From positions 22,919 through 86,918 of the forward strand of contig CAJTPB010000009.1 of assembly GCA_910578065.1 (NCBI GenBank): a stretch of DNA of 64,000 nucleotides. Reading direction: 5' to 3'. Positions 34,313-43,090 of the stretch are shown one piece after another. A program made the position numbers and the translations under genes. Origin of the DNA: an uncultured Christensenella sp. Its GTDB lineage: Bacteria; Bacillota; Clostridia; Christensenellales; Borkfalkiaceae. Each line of letters starts with the position of its first letter. Position 1 is the stretch's first letter. The notes under the pieces were generated by a model. It was given only the letters and a program-made list of their open reading frames with translations, ran no database searches and had not been told where the DNA came from.

Positions 34313-34333
34313 GTGCGCAAATAGTGCACCTAT
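34313..34333. promoter_or_regulatory. Operator of the sugar importer operon
   Basis: 21 bp identical to the reverse complement of 32341-32361. It can be read as a 17-bp near-palindrome (arms GTGCGC and GTGCAC) or as two 11-bp direct repeats (GTGCGCAAATA, GTGCACCTATA). It ends 16 nt before the -35, an activator-type position. Confidence 0.75.
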
Positions 34334-34349
34334 AAGATAAAATCGTGCG

Positions 34350-34378
34350 TTTACAAAGCGCGCGCGAAGTGTTACGAT
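34350..34378 (+). promoter_or_regulatory. Promoter of the sugar importer operon
   Basis: TTTACA, 17 nt, TACGAT. The -10 is weak, as expected for an activator-dependent promoter. Confidence 0.65.
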
Positions 34379-34409
34379 TAAATCGGAAAACCCGATAGGA
34401 GGAAATTTT

Positions 34410-36173
34410 ATGAAAAAACGGTTCATGGGAATGGCGGCAACGGCGCTTTCCGCACTGATGATAGCGCCTTTATTTGCCGCTTGCGGGCAAGGCGGCGACG
34501 ATATCGACTTCGACGAAAACGGAAACGTTATCCCTTCCGATAAAACGACGATCATCAATTTTTGGGGCTGGGCGGATAAGTACGAAGAAGCGGTGTTCAA
34601 CAAACTCGTTTCCAACTTTAACGAAAAGTACAGCGGCGTGATCAAGGTAAATTACACGCCCAAGAGTTCGAGCGGATACAGCGATAATTTCGTCGTAAAC
34701 ATGATCGGCGGGCCGGATATCGCGTATGCGGACGAACGGTATTTTAAGTCGTACGCCGATCAAGGGGTGTTGTACGACGTTTCGGAATTTTATAAAGAAA
34801 GCGTAAAAAACTACTTTACTTCGGAAGGGAAAAACGGCTTAGACGAAGCGGACATGCTTCCCTATACGACGGACAGATACCGGTACGATCCCGTTACCAC
34901 CACTTCCGAACAGACGGATCCGTTGTACGGGCTTGCAAAAGATTTGGCGCCTACGGCAATTTACTTTAATACCAAATTCTTTCAAAACGCGGGCATTACG
35001 GTGATATCCGAAACGGAAGAAAGCATTCGCGACTATAACGAGGCGCACCCGACCGCGAAGAAAAAAATAAAAGCGTATTACGAAGAAAACGGTTCGTATT
35101 ACTTTAACAAATCCATCGCCATGAGCTGGCAGGAATGCGTCGATCTTTCCCGAAAACTGCAAACGGAAGGGGGCGCCGATTACGGATTCTTTTCCGAATG
35201 GTGGTTCAACTACGGCTTTACGGTGGGCGGCGACTGCATCGAATACGTTCCGACGAACGATCCCGCGTTCAACGGCGGCTATTGGGAATTTACTCTTGCG
35301 GACGAAGAAAAAAATTATATCGTAAAAGACGGCGGTCAGCCGATCGCGGTGGGAGGCAATACCTATTCGGCGGGGCAGATCGTGGAATATAACGATAAAA
35401 AGCTGCTTACGGCGGAACAAAAGGAGCAATGTAACGTATTGCCCTCTCAGCGGGAAGCGTTTACCGAATTCGTGCGCCTTTCGCAGGGCACCGATCAGCT
35501 GGTCGATACCGTAAGCATCGAAAACTTTTACGGCGCGGGCGAAGGGGGCAAGCTGTACGGCTACGGCATTACGCCCGATCCCAACTCGATGAGCGAGAAC
35601 AAGAACGCATACTTTTCTTCGGGCAAGGTGGCGATGCTCGTTTCCACCGCTTCCGTGCAAAGACAGTTTACCGAGAACATGCGCGGCGAAAACAAGTTTG
35701 ACGTATGCCCCATGCTCGTTTACAAAGAATACAGCGCCGACGGCACCGAAGTGCTTGTGCACGGGGTGGAAGGGGCGCACAGCGGCTCGGTGGGGATCGT
35801 TATGAACGCGAACACCAAAAACCCCAACGCGGCGTGGCTGTTTATGGAATATATCGCAAGCAAAGAGGGGCAGGAAATTCAGGCTTCGGGCGGGTTTGCG
35901 GTTCCCTACTATAAATCGCTTGCCTACGCGCAAGACGGCGTATTTTTAAAAAGCGATTACGCCGCGGAAAACGCGATCGTCTTTGCAAAGGCGACGGCGT
36001 ACGAAACGCCCGGCGACTGGTGGTATTTGAAAGATAAAAAGTGGATCGACGACTGGGCGCGCGTATTAAACAGCGACGTGCGCAACGGCAAAAAGAGTTT
36101 GACCCAATTTTACGAAAGCGCGGAATATAAAAACACGCAAAAGCTGCTCAACGCGTACACCGCGAAGAAATAA
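34410..36173 (+). CDS. Sugar ABC transporter substrate-binding lipoprotein (family 1)
   Basis: Extracellular solute-binding protein of 587 aa, long for the family (usually 430-500). Signal peptide with lipobox ending at AAC near residue 25, then an Asp-rich spacer, then INFWGWADKYEEAVFNKLVSNFNEKY, the classic first strand and helix of maltose-type binding proteins. Late signatures are GSVGIVMNANTKNPNAAWLFMEYIASKEGQE and a Trp-rich C-terminus. It should capture an oligosaccharide for the two permeases that follow. It is the first gene behind the 21-bp operator. Confidence 0.93.
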   Translation: MKKRFMGMAATALSALMIAPLFAACGQGGDDIDFDENGNVIPSDKTTIINFWGWADKYEEAVFNKLVSNFNEKYSGVIKVNYTPKSSSGYSDNFVVNMIGGPDIAYADERYFKSYADQGVLYDVSEFYKESVKNYFTSEGKNGLDEADMLPYTTDRYRYDPVTTTSEQTDPLYGLAKDLAPTAIYFNTKFFQNAGITVISETEESIRDYNEAHPTAKKKIKAYYEENGSYYFNKSIAMSWQECVDLSRKLQTEGGADYGFFSEWWFNYGFTVGGDCIEYVPTNDPAFNGGYWEFTLADEEKNYIVKDGGQPIAVGGNTYSAGQIVEYNDKKLLTAEQKEQCNVLPSQREAFTEFVRLSQGTDQLVDTVSIENFYGAGEGGKLYGYGITPDPNSMSENKNAYFSSGKVAMLVSTASVQRQFTENMRGENKFDVCPMLVYKEYSADGTEVLVHGVEGAHSGSVGIVMNANTKNPNAAWLFMEYIASKEGQEIQASGGFAVPYYKSLAYAQDGVFLKSDYAAENAIVFAKATAYETPGDWWYLKDKKWIDDWARVLNSDVRNGKKSLTQFYESAEYKNTQKLLNAYTAKK

Positions 36174-36182
36174 GGAGAAAGT

Positions 36183-37100
36183 ATGAACATACCCGAAAAA
36201 CGTACGCCCCGCGCAAAGCGCGCCAAGCGTGCGCGGAACGAGGAGATCTGCGGCACGATCATGGCGTTTCTGCCCGTGCTGCGCTGTATTCTGTTCAGCC
36301 TCGTTCCCATGGCGCTCGCCTTTATCATGGCGTTTTATAAAATGAAAACGCCCGTGTCGTTTGCGGGCGCAGAGTTCGTTTTGTTCGACAATTTCAAGGC
36401 GATTTTTTCCGATCCCAACTTCGGCACGGCGCTTTTAAACACGCTGATTTACGCGGTTACGTTACCCGTTTCCGTGGTGTTCGCGCTGCTGCTCGCTTCC
36501 GCGCTGAATGCGGACATTAAAGGGAAAGGCGCTTTTCGCGTGATTTTGTTTTTGCCCTTCATCTGTTCTACGGTTGCCATCGTGTTTATTTTCAAGTGGC
36601 TGTACAACACCAATTACGGTATTTTAAACGTATTGTTCGGGCAGCAGATCGGCTGGCTCGATTCCCCCGCCATGTTCCGCTTTTCGCTGATCATGATGAT
36701 CGTATGGTCTACGACGGGCTATAAAATGCTGCTGCTTTCGGCAAGCCTTACTTCGGTAAACACTGCCTATTACGAGGCGGCGGAAATCGACGGGGCGAAC
36801 GCCTTTCAAAAATTTATTCACATTACCGTGCCCGCCGTCAGCCCCACCATCTTTTTCCTGCTCGTAACGGGGCTTGTGAACGTGCTGCAAATGTTCAGCG
36901 AAACGCAGGTAATGGATGCGACGGGCGGGCAGTCGGTAGACTACGCGGGGCTTACCGTGGTGTTTTACCTTTACCGCGAAGGGTTTAACTACAACGCCAT
37001 GGGCATCGCTTCCGCCGCTTCTTGGGTGCTGTCGCTGTTGATTTTGCTGTTGACGGTGTTCAACTTTAAAATTTCCAAACTGTGGGTGCGCTATGACTGA
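36183..37100 (+). CDS. Sugar ABC transporter permease, MalF/UgpA type
   Basis: A 305-residue permease with six membrane helices, preceded by an unusually basic N-terminus (RTPRAKRAKRARNEE). The cytoplasmic EAA loop, which docks the ATPase, reads YEAAEIDGANAFQKFIHITVPAVSP at about residues 197-221. It starts 10 nt after the binding protein with GGAG in place and overlaps the next permease by 8 nt. No ATPase gene lies in the cluster, so a shared MsmX/MsmK-type ATPase elsewhere is expected. Confidence 0.95.
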   Translation: MNIPEKRTPRAKRAKRARNEEICGTIMAFLPVLRCILFSLVPMALAFIMAFYKMKTPVSFAGAEFVLFDNFKAIFSDPNFGTALLNTLIYAVTLPVSVVFALLLASALNADIKGKGAFRVILFLPFICSTVAIVFIFKWLYNTNYGILNVLFGQQIGWLDSPAMFRFSLIMMIVWSTTGYKMLLLSASLTSVNTAYYEAAEIDGANAFQKFIHITVPAVSPTIFFLLVTGLVNVLQMFSETQVMDATGGQSVDYAGLTVVFYLYREGFNYNAMGIASAASWVLSLLILLLTVFNFKISKLWVRYD

Positions 37101-37989
37101 TACGAAAATCGCAGCAAAAAGCAACAAATTGGCAAGGGGAAAAAAGATCGCAAAAAAAGGGGGCTGTTACTTCTTTTTGGCGGCGTGCGCGTTTATCGTG
37201 CTGTTTCCCTTTTATGTAGCGGTGGTCACTTCGTTCAAGTTCCCCGCCGAAGCAAACAATCTCGATTTTACTTGGTGGCCGACGGAATTTACCTTTAACG
37301 GCTATAAAGACGTGTTCACCTATCGCGGCGGAAACACGGTGGAAGGTCCGCTGATCTTGCTCGGATTTTTAAATACGGTTTGGATGATTTTGCCCCGTTC
37401 GCTGATAAGCACCGTGCTTGCAGGCATGGCGGGCTATGCGTATGCGAAACTGCGCTTCCGCGCGAAGAACGGCATGTTCGGCTTTTTAATGGCGACGATG
37501 ATGGTGCCGGGGGTGATTACGCTGATTCCTTCGTATTTGCTCTTTTATCATCTCGGTTGGCTGAATACGCCGCTACCCGTAATCTTGCCCCCGCTTTTGG
37601 GCGGCACGGCAAGCGTGTTCTTTTTGCGGCAGTACTATATGGGCGTGCCTTCCGACATGATGGACGCCGCTTCGGTAGACGGGTTGGGGTATTTCGGAAT
37701 TTACTTCCGCATTATGTTTCCCATCGCCATGCCCGCGTTTTGGGCGCAGTTCGTGCTTGCGTTCGTGGGCGGTTATAACGAGTATTTGGGACCCATGCTG
37801 TACTTGAAAAACGCTTCGCTGCTCACCTTGCAGCTTGCGTTGCAGCAGTTTTCCAGTTCGCGGCAATATACCGATCCGAGTGCGGTAATGGCGGCGGCTT
37901 TGTGTGCCCTCGTGCCTACGGTCGCGCTGTTTATCGCGGCGCAAAAACAATTTATTTCGGGCATCGTTACGTCGGGCTTAAAACTTTGA
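37093..37989 (+). CDS. Sugar ABC transporter permease, MalG/UgpE type
   Basis: A 298-residue permease with six helices. The EAA-type loop reads MMDAASVDGLGYFGIYFRIMFPIAMPA. The periplasmic-loop stretch WWPTEFTFNGYKDVF is typical of the MalG/LacG branch. It pairs with the upstream MalF-type subunit to form the channel. Confidence 0.95.
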   Translation: MTDTKIAAKSNKLARGKKIAKKGGCYFFLAACAFIVLFPFYVAVVTSFKFPAEANNLDFTWWPTEFTFNGYKDVFTYRGGNTVEGPLILLGFLNTVWMILPRSLISTVLAGMAGYAYAKLRFRAKNGMFGFLMATMMVPGVITLIPSYLLFYHLGWLNTPLPVILPPLLGGTASVFFLRQYYMGVPSDMMDAASVDGLGYFGIYFRIMFPIAMPAFWAQFVLAFVGGYNEYLGPMLYLKNASLLTLQLALQQFSSSRQYTDPSAVMAAALCALVPTVALFIAAQKQFISGIVTSGLKL

Positions 37990-38015
37990 CGGTACGCAGA
38001 ATAAAGGAGGAAATT

Positions 38016-39812
38016 ATGAGATTTTTAAAAAAGTGTGCGCCCGTGTTTGCGCTTGCGTGCGCGTTTGCGCTCGTCGGGTGCGGGGAAGATCCTACGTTTG
38101 AACAATCGTTGGGCTTTTCCGACGGCACCGTTGCGCAGGAAGACGCGCCCCTTTTGGGAAGAGAATACGATACGTCGCTGTTTTACCGCAACGATTTAAC
38201 GCTGCGCGAAGTCGCCGATCCCGGAGTGATCTACGTAAGCGAGGGGGAAGAGGCGGGCAAGCTGTTTTTATACGGCACGAGCAATTCCCTTTCCGTGCGC
38301 GGGATCGGGGTTTGGCAGTCGTCCGATTTGGTGCATTGGGATAGGTGCTCGGTCGCGTTCGACCCTTCGCCGCAGAGTTGGAGCTATTCCAACATTTGGG
38401 CGCCCGAAGTGGTTTACGACGCTCCTTCGCAAACGTATTACATGACTTATTCCGCGCGCAATTCCAACACGATCGCAAACGGCGGAAAATATTATGCAAA
38501 CACGTATATCGGGCTTGCCACGGCAAGCAGTCCGCTCGGTCCTTTTCGGCAGTACACGGGAACGAACGCAAACGGCGACGAAATCGGTTTGGGCGATCCC
38601 GTTTTCGATCCCGCAAAGATCACTGCGGTAAACGGCGAACCGTGCGAAGAGGGAACGTACGCGCGCTATCGCTTTTTGGATTCTTCTTACTTTGTAGACG
38701 AAGACGGGCAGATATACCTTTATCTTTCGCGCGGGCAGGATAGATATCACATTTTGCAGGATACCGATATCGATTACGAAGCAATCAACGGCACTTCCGA
38801 ACTGTGGGTCGTAAAGATGAAAGATTTCGCTTCGCCCGACTATGCTTCGTGCAAGCAGATTACCAAGGCGGGTTACAACACGGTAGAGGGGGAAACGGAA
38901 AACGATATCGAAGCGGAACGCGCCGCTACCGAGCGCATCAACGAAGCGCCGCAAATGACGCGGCGGGGCAGTTCGTACTATTTGACCTATTCGGTGGGCG
39001 GTACCTCTTCCAACCTCTATTCGGTTGCGCAGGCGGTGGGCGAAAGCCCGACGGGGCCTTTCCGCAAACTTTCCAAAGAGGAAGGCGGTCTGGTACTGGG
39101 CACCGAGATGAACTGGATCCAAACGGCGGGCACGGGGCATCACTGCGTAACGAAGATCGGGAACGAATTGTTCTTGTTTCACCACGAGGGGGCGGATCGG
39201 TACACCATCGATACCAACAACCGCGCGATCGGGTACGACAGAGCGGGCTTTTTAAAGAACGCCGCAGGTCAGGAAGTAATGGTTGCAAACGGACCGACTT
39301 CGTACAGCTTGCAGGCTTTACCGCAGGCGTTCAGCGGATATCGCAATATCGCGCCCGAAGCGGAAGTTTCCGCAAGCGGATTAAAAGAGGGAAGCGATAA
39401 AGCACATTTGACGGACGGATTTTTCGCTTCGCACGCGTACGGGGCAATCGGCGAAACGGAGTTCAACGCGGGGGAAACGGCTACGGTAACCCTTACCTTC
39501 GAAGATTACCGCAAGATCCGCGCGATCATGCTGTATAACAGTATCGACTATAATAAAATTTTCTATCAGATCGCGCGCATTACCCTGCGCGTGCGCACCG
39601 AAGGGGGCGCGTACGGCACGGTGACGGTGAACAACGTCACCTTCCCGTTAGACGAGCGCACTTCGTACAGCTCGCAAGAGCTGATGTTTGCGGGAAGCAA
39701 CCTCGTGCTCGACTTTAACGAGATCGCGGTAAAGTCCATCGAAATCACCTTCCGCGCGCCCCGCAGCGAAGGGGTTGTCGCGATCGGGGATATTTGGGTT
39801 CTCGGAAAATAA
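38016..39812 (+). CDS. GH43-type glycosidase lipoprotein with C-terminal discoidin-like module
   Basis: Surface enzyme of 598 aa. Lipoprotein signal (lipobox LVGC near residue 22). Residues about 50-450 are a five-bladed propeller: REVADPGVIYV gives the first catalytic Asp, and the WAPEVVYD, YYMTYSARN and SSYFVDEDGQIYLY blades follow, typical of arabinofuranosidase/xylosidase GH43 members. Residues about 450-598 form a beta-sandwich resembling an F5/8 type C (discoidin) carbohydrate-binding module. The ATG at 38016 has AGGAGG upstream. It follows the importer genes and should release sugars outside for uptake. Confidence 0.88.
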   Translation: MRFLKKCAPVFALACAFALVGCGEDPTFEQSLGFSDGTVAQEDAPLLGREYDTSLFYRNDLTLREVADPGVIYVSEGEEAGKLFLYGTSNSLSVRGIGVWQSSDLVHWDRCSVAFDPSPQSWSYSNIWAPEVVYDAPSQTYYMTYSARNSNTIANGGKYYANTYIGLATASSPLGPFRQYTGTNANGDEIGLGDPVFDPAKITAVNGEPCEEGTYARYRFLDSSYFVDEDGQIYLYLSRGQDRYHILQDTDIDYEAINGTSELWVVKMKDFASPDYASCKQITKAGYNTVEGETENDIEAERAATERINEAPQMTRRGSSYYLTYSVGGTSSNLYSVAQAVGESPTGPFRKLSKEEGGLVLGTEMNWIQTAGTGHHCVTKIGNELFLFHHEGADRYTIDTNNRAIGYDRAGFLKNAAGQEVMVANGPTSYSLQALPQAFSGYRNIAPEAEVSASGLKEGSDKAHLTDGFFASHAYGAIGETEFNAGETATVTLTFEDYRKIRAIMLYNSIDYNKIFYQIARITLRVRTEGGAYGTVTVNNVTFPLDERTSYSSQELMFAGSNLVLDFNEIAVKSIEITFRAPRSEGVVAIGDIWVLGK

Positions 39813-39824
39813 GGAGGAAGAAAG

Positions 39825-42800
39825 ATGAAAAGAAAACTGTTAGTATCCCTCTTTTCGGCTGCGGCGCTTTGCGCGTGCATCGGCGCGGGCTGCGCCGTCG
39901 AGCCGACGGAAAGCGAACTGAACGGCATAAAAAATTTCGGGTTCGAAAATCCCGCGCACGAGAACGAATATCTTTCCCGCTATGCAACGGACGAAGGGTT
40001 TGAGATCGACGGCGTGCTAAGCGAAAACGTTTGGCAGGAAAACGGCACGGCGTTCACCTTCGAACACGAATCGAGCACGGCGGAAAACCCCGTTACGATG
40101 ACGAGCAAAAGCTACCTCGGCGAAAAGGGGGTATACCTCGCGCTTTCGGTAAAAGATACGGCGGTGTACTACTCGCCTGATCGAAAGGCTTCGGGCAATA
40201 CCTCTGTAGAAGTGTACCTCGGCGCGTTCGGCAAAACGGAATGGGACGGCAACAGTTTCCGCATTTCCGTCGTGCCCACGGGGAACGAAAGTTGCACCAC
40301 CGAAATGCGCACCTACCGCACCAAAAAGGCGGCTTTTACGGGGGATACCGACACGCTGAAAGCGGAATGGAGCCTTTGGTACAAAGCGCATAAAGCGGCA
40401 TGCCGTGTAAACGGCGCGGGCATCAACACGGGCTTTAACGAGGGGTACGACGTAGAATTGTTCGTGCCGTACGAAAGTTTGGGGATCGAACAAAAGCCGG
40501 AAGCGGTGCAGTACATGACGGCGTTTTACCACGTAGAATCGGAAGCGACGAATGCAGACAGCGTTTGGACGAAGTGCGATCAAAACGTGGCGACAACCTC
40601 GCTCGGCGGCTGGCTGGTCGCAACGAACGACGCGATCGGATATTATTCGGAAATGGCTGATCAAATCTTTGCCGAGAAAGACGGCTACATGACCATTGAC
40701 GGCAAGCTGATCGAATCCGTTTGGCATGCGGAAAACGCGCTTACCTACCGCCCGAAGAACGCAGCTTACGGCACGGATGCTTCCGTTTCGACGATCGCTC
40801 ACCTTTCCGATTTGGGCGTGTACGTCGGCATGACGGTAAAAGACAGCAAGGTTTACGCAACGGGCGCGCGCAACGTAAAGTTCAACAGCGGCGTAGAACT
40901 GTGGGTACAGAGCGCGGACGCGGAAGCGGTAAACGAAAAATCGGTGCAGCTTCGCGTCGACGCGCTGGGCAACGTAAGCAAATGGCAGGGCACGGGCGCG
41001 ACGGACGGCGGCGCCTTTGCCGAAAAATACTTCCCTTCCATTTCGGCGGTAACGCTGCTCGGGTGCGAAAAGGTGAACGGCGCCGTGGCAAGCGATACGG
41101 CGGAAGGGTTCTGCGTAGAGGTGTTTATTCCTTGGTCTTCCCTCGGCATGAACGAAAAACCGAACTCGGTTGCGGTGTATCCTTCTTACGTGCACGCGGG
41201 CAACAATACCAATACGAACAACACCACCAACGAATATTGGCAGTATTTCCAGCTCGCTTCGCAGACGGCGGCAAGAACGCAGTCGAAATCGGCGTTCCTG
41301 CGCCTTACGGACGGCGGCTTCGAAGGGGTTTTGATTACGGAAAGTTTTGCGTTCAACGCGGATGATTTACAGCAAGACGGCAGCTATAAAACCCGCTTCG
41401 ATCTGATCAAAGAATACCGCCCCGCGCCCGCTTCGCAAAAGCTCGACTCTATCGCCGTGACCGATGCGGTTTGCGAAGAAGAGGGGATATCGATCACCCA
41501 TTTGGGCGAAGGGGAATACGAAATCGTCTTCTCGCCGCAGGCGGTGCTCGCTTGCACGAACGGCAAAGAATTTACCCTGCGTTCGGGCGCGTTAAGCGCA
41601 ACGGCTACGGCGCAATATCTGCCCGTTTTCTTCGACGGCGAGGTGAACGATTCGGAAGGCTACGCGCCCCCGTACAGCTTCGTCACGCAAGACAGCGGCG
41701 GAAAATACAACGAAATTACCGTAAATGCAAAACCCGTGTCCGCGGGCATGGTGCTTGCAATTACAATGCGATCTTCGTATATCAACTATCAAACAACGGA
41801 ATTAGGAAACGGAAACAACGGCGGCGGCATCGAGATTATGATGGCAAGCACCCCTTCGGCAACCGATACGAACGGCATTTGGTGGCGTCTGTTCGCAGAC
41901 GGCAGCGCGCGCTGCGTGCGCGATCTAACCAAGGGCGCGCCGCTGAACGAGCGCACGAAAACGCCGCTCGGAAGCAGTTCGTACGCGGTGGGGTTAACGC
42001 CCGTCGATGCGGAAAATCCCGCAGAGGGCTACTCTCGCATGACGGCGGAATTCTTTATTCCGTATGCGGCGGTCGGCGCAGCGGGCGCGGAAGATTTCTA
42101 TTTCGTCGTCGGCGCGGTCGGCACAAAGGTTTCCGATAATTCTTCGCTTGCGATCCGCTGGGCAGACGGTTCCGCCGTTGCAAAACCTGCCGACGCACTG
42201 TGGACGAGCGCGGCTTCGGCGGGTGCGAACCGCTTGCAAGATCAAACGGTAACGGTAACGTCAGAAGAGGGCGGCTGCTCGTTTAAAGTAAAAACGTCCG
42301 TCGGCGAATACACTTACGCGAAAGGTTTAAATTTCGTGGGGGGGGGTACGGTAGCGGAAGGCGTGTTCGGCACGTATACTTGTACCCTTACGCAGCCGGC
42401 AACGCTAACCGCAACGCGTGGCGGACAAACGGTAACCGTTACGGTCGTATACAACGCCGCGCTGTCATTGGACGGCACTGTAAACGACGGCGAATATACG
42501 GGGCATTTTACCTATCGCATCGGCGGCACGGGTATCGGGAAAGACGCAAACGATTACGCGGATATCAAAGTTTCTTACTACCTTTCTTCGTCCGCCCTAT
42601 ACCTCGCGTTCGAAGCGACGGAAAACACCGCGAAAACGCTTACGAATACGGGCGCGAACACAAACCAAGGATCGGCGGGAATGGACTTTGTGGTTGCTTC
42701 TGCCGAAAACAAGGCGAGTTATTACCGCGCGTATGCTTCGGGATTGATGCGCAAAAAATCGGTTGCGACGATCGCGACGGGTAGTTTCGGCGCGCCCGCG

Positions 42801-43085
42801 GCGCCTGCGGCGGAAAACTTTATGCGGGGCAGCCACACGGTAGAAGCGGGGCAGACGCAAAGCGGGATCACGCAATGGGCGATGGAATGGAAAATCGAAT
42901 TTTCCGCGCACGGCGTTTCTTCCGCAGACGATTTGCGCTTCCTGTTCGGGTGGATCAACGCGAACAACGCCGACCGTTTTTACGGTAAACTTACGGGGCA
43001 GACGAACGCGATTACCTCTTATGGCGAATATTTCTCGCTTGCCGACATTATCGCGCTTGCCGAAGAAGAACAGGCGGGAGCGTGA
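39825..43085 (+). CDS. Large lipoprotein with four CBM9/DOMON-like sugar-binding repeats
   Basis: A 1086-residue surface lipoprotein (signal ends near GAGC at residue 24). Four copies of a module of about 200 residues each open with a phrase of the type IDG.L.E.VW: IDGVLSENVWQ (about 62), IDGKLIESVWH (about 290), FDGEVNDSEGY (about 604) and LDGTVNDGEYT (about 881). Each contains V.....YLALSVKD-type strands, VELWVQ/IEIMMAS motifs and SLG/VGAAG loops, as in CBM9 or DOMON folds. Short Ig-like linkers (VTVTVVYNA) separate the last two. No catalytic domain is seen, so it probably binds polysaccharide and brings the adjacent enzymes to it. Confidence 0.8.
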   Translation: MKRKLLVSLFSAAALCACIGAGCAVEPTESELNGIKNFGFENPAHENEYLSRYATDEGFEIDGVLSENVWQENGTAFTFEHESSTAENPVTMTSKSYLGEKGVYLALSVKDTAVYYSPDRKASGNTSVEVYLGAFGKTEWDGNSFRISVVPTGNESCTTEMRTYRTKKAAFTGDTDTLKAEWSLWYKAHKAACRVNGAGINTGFNEGYDVELFVPYESLGIEQKPEAVQYMTAFYHVESEATNADSVWTKCDQNVATTSLGGWLVATNDAIGYYSEMADQIFAEKDGYMTIDGKLIESVWHAENALTYRPKNAAYGTDASVSTIAHLSDLGVYVGMTVKDSKVYATGARNVKFNSGVELWVQSADAEAVNEKSVQLRVDALGNVSKWQGTGATDGGAFAEKYFPSISAVTLLGCEKVNGAVASDTAEGFCVEVFIPWSSLGMNEKPNSVAVYPSYVHAGNNTNTNNTTNEYWQYFQLASQTAARTQSKSAFLRLTDGGFEGVLITESFAFNADDLQQDGSYKTRFDLIKEYRPAPASQKLDSIAVTDAVCEEEGISITHLGEGEYEIVFSPQAVLACTNGKEFTLRSGALSATATAQYLPVFFDGEVNDSEGYAPPYSFVTQDSGGKYNEITVNAKPVSAGMVLAITMRSSYINYQTTELGNGNNGGGIEIMMASTPSATDTNGIWWRLFADGSARCVRDLTKGAPLNERTKTPLGSSSYAVGLTPVDAENPAEGYSRMTAEFFIPYAAVGAAGAEDFYFVVGAVGTKVSDNSSLAIRWADGSAVAKPADALWTSAASAGANRLQDQTVTVTSEEGGCSFKVKTSVGEYTYAKGLNFVGGGTVAEGVFGTYTCTLTQPATLTATRGGQTVTVTVVYNAALSLDGTVNDGEYTGHFTYRIGGTGIGKDANDYADIKVSYYLSSSALYLAFEATENTAKTLTNTGANTNQGSAGMDFVVASAENKASYYRAYASGLMRKKSVATIATGSFGAPAAPAAENFMRGSHTVEAGQTQSGITQWAMEWKIEFSAHGVSSADDLRFLFGWINANNADRFYGKLTGQTNAITSYGEYFSLADIIALAEEEQAGA

Positions 43086-43090
43086 AGCGT

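Noticed and set aside
34839..35933. 364-codon ORF on the minus strand
   Set aside because: It is a shadow of the binding-protein gene at 34410-36173, which has a signal peptide, ribosome site and family motifs.
40017..41195. 392-codon ORF on the minus strand
   Set aside because: It is antisense to the 1086-residue lipoprotein gene, has no ribosome site, and is Arg/Val-rich as expected from the opposite strand of this GC-patterned genome.
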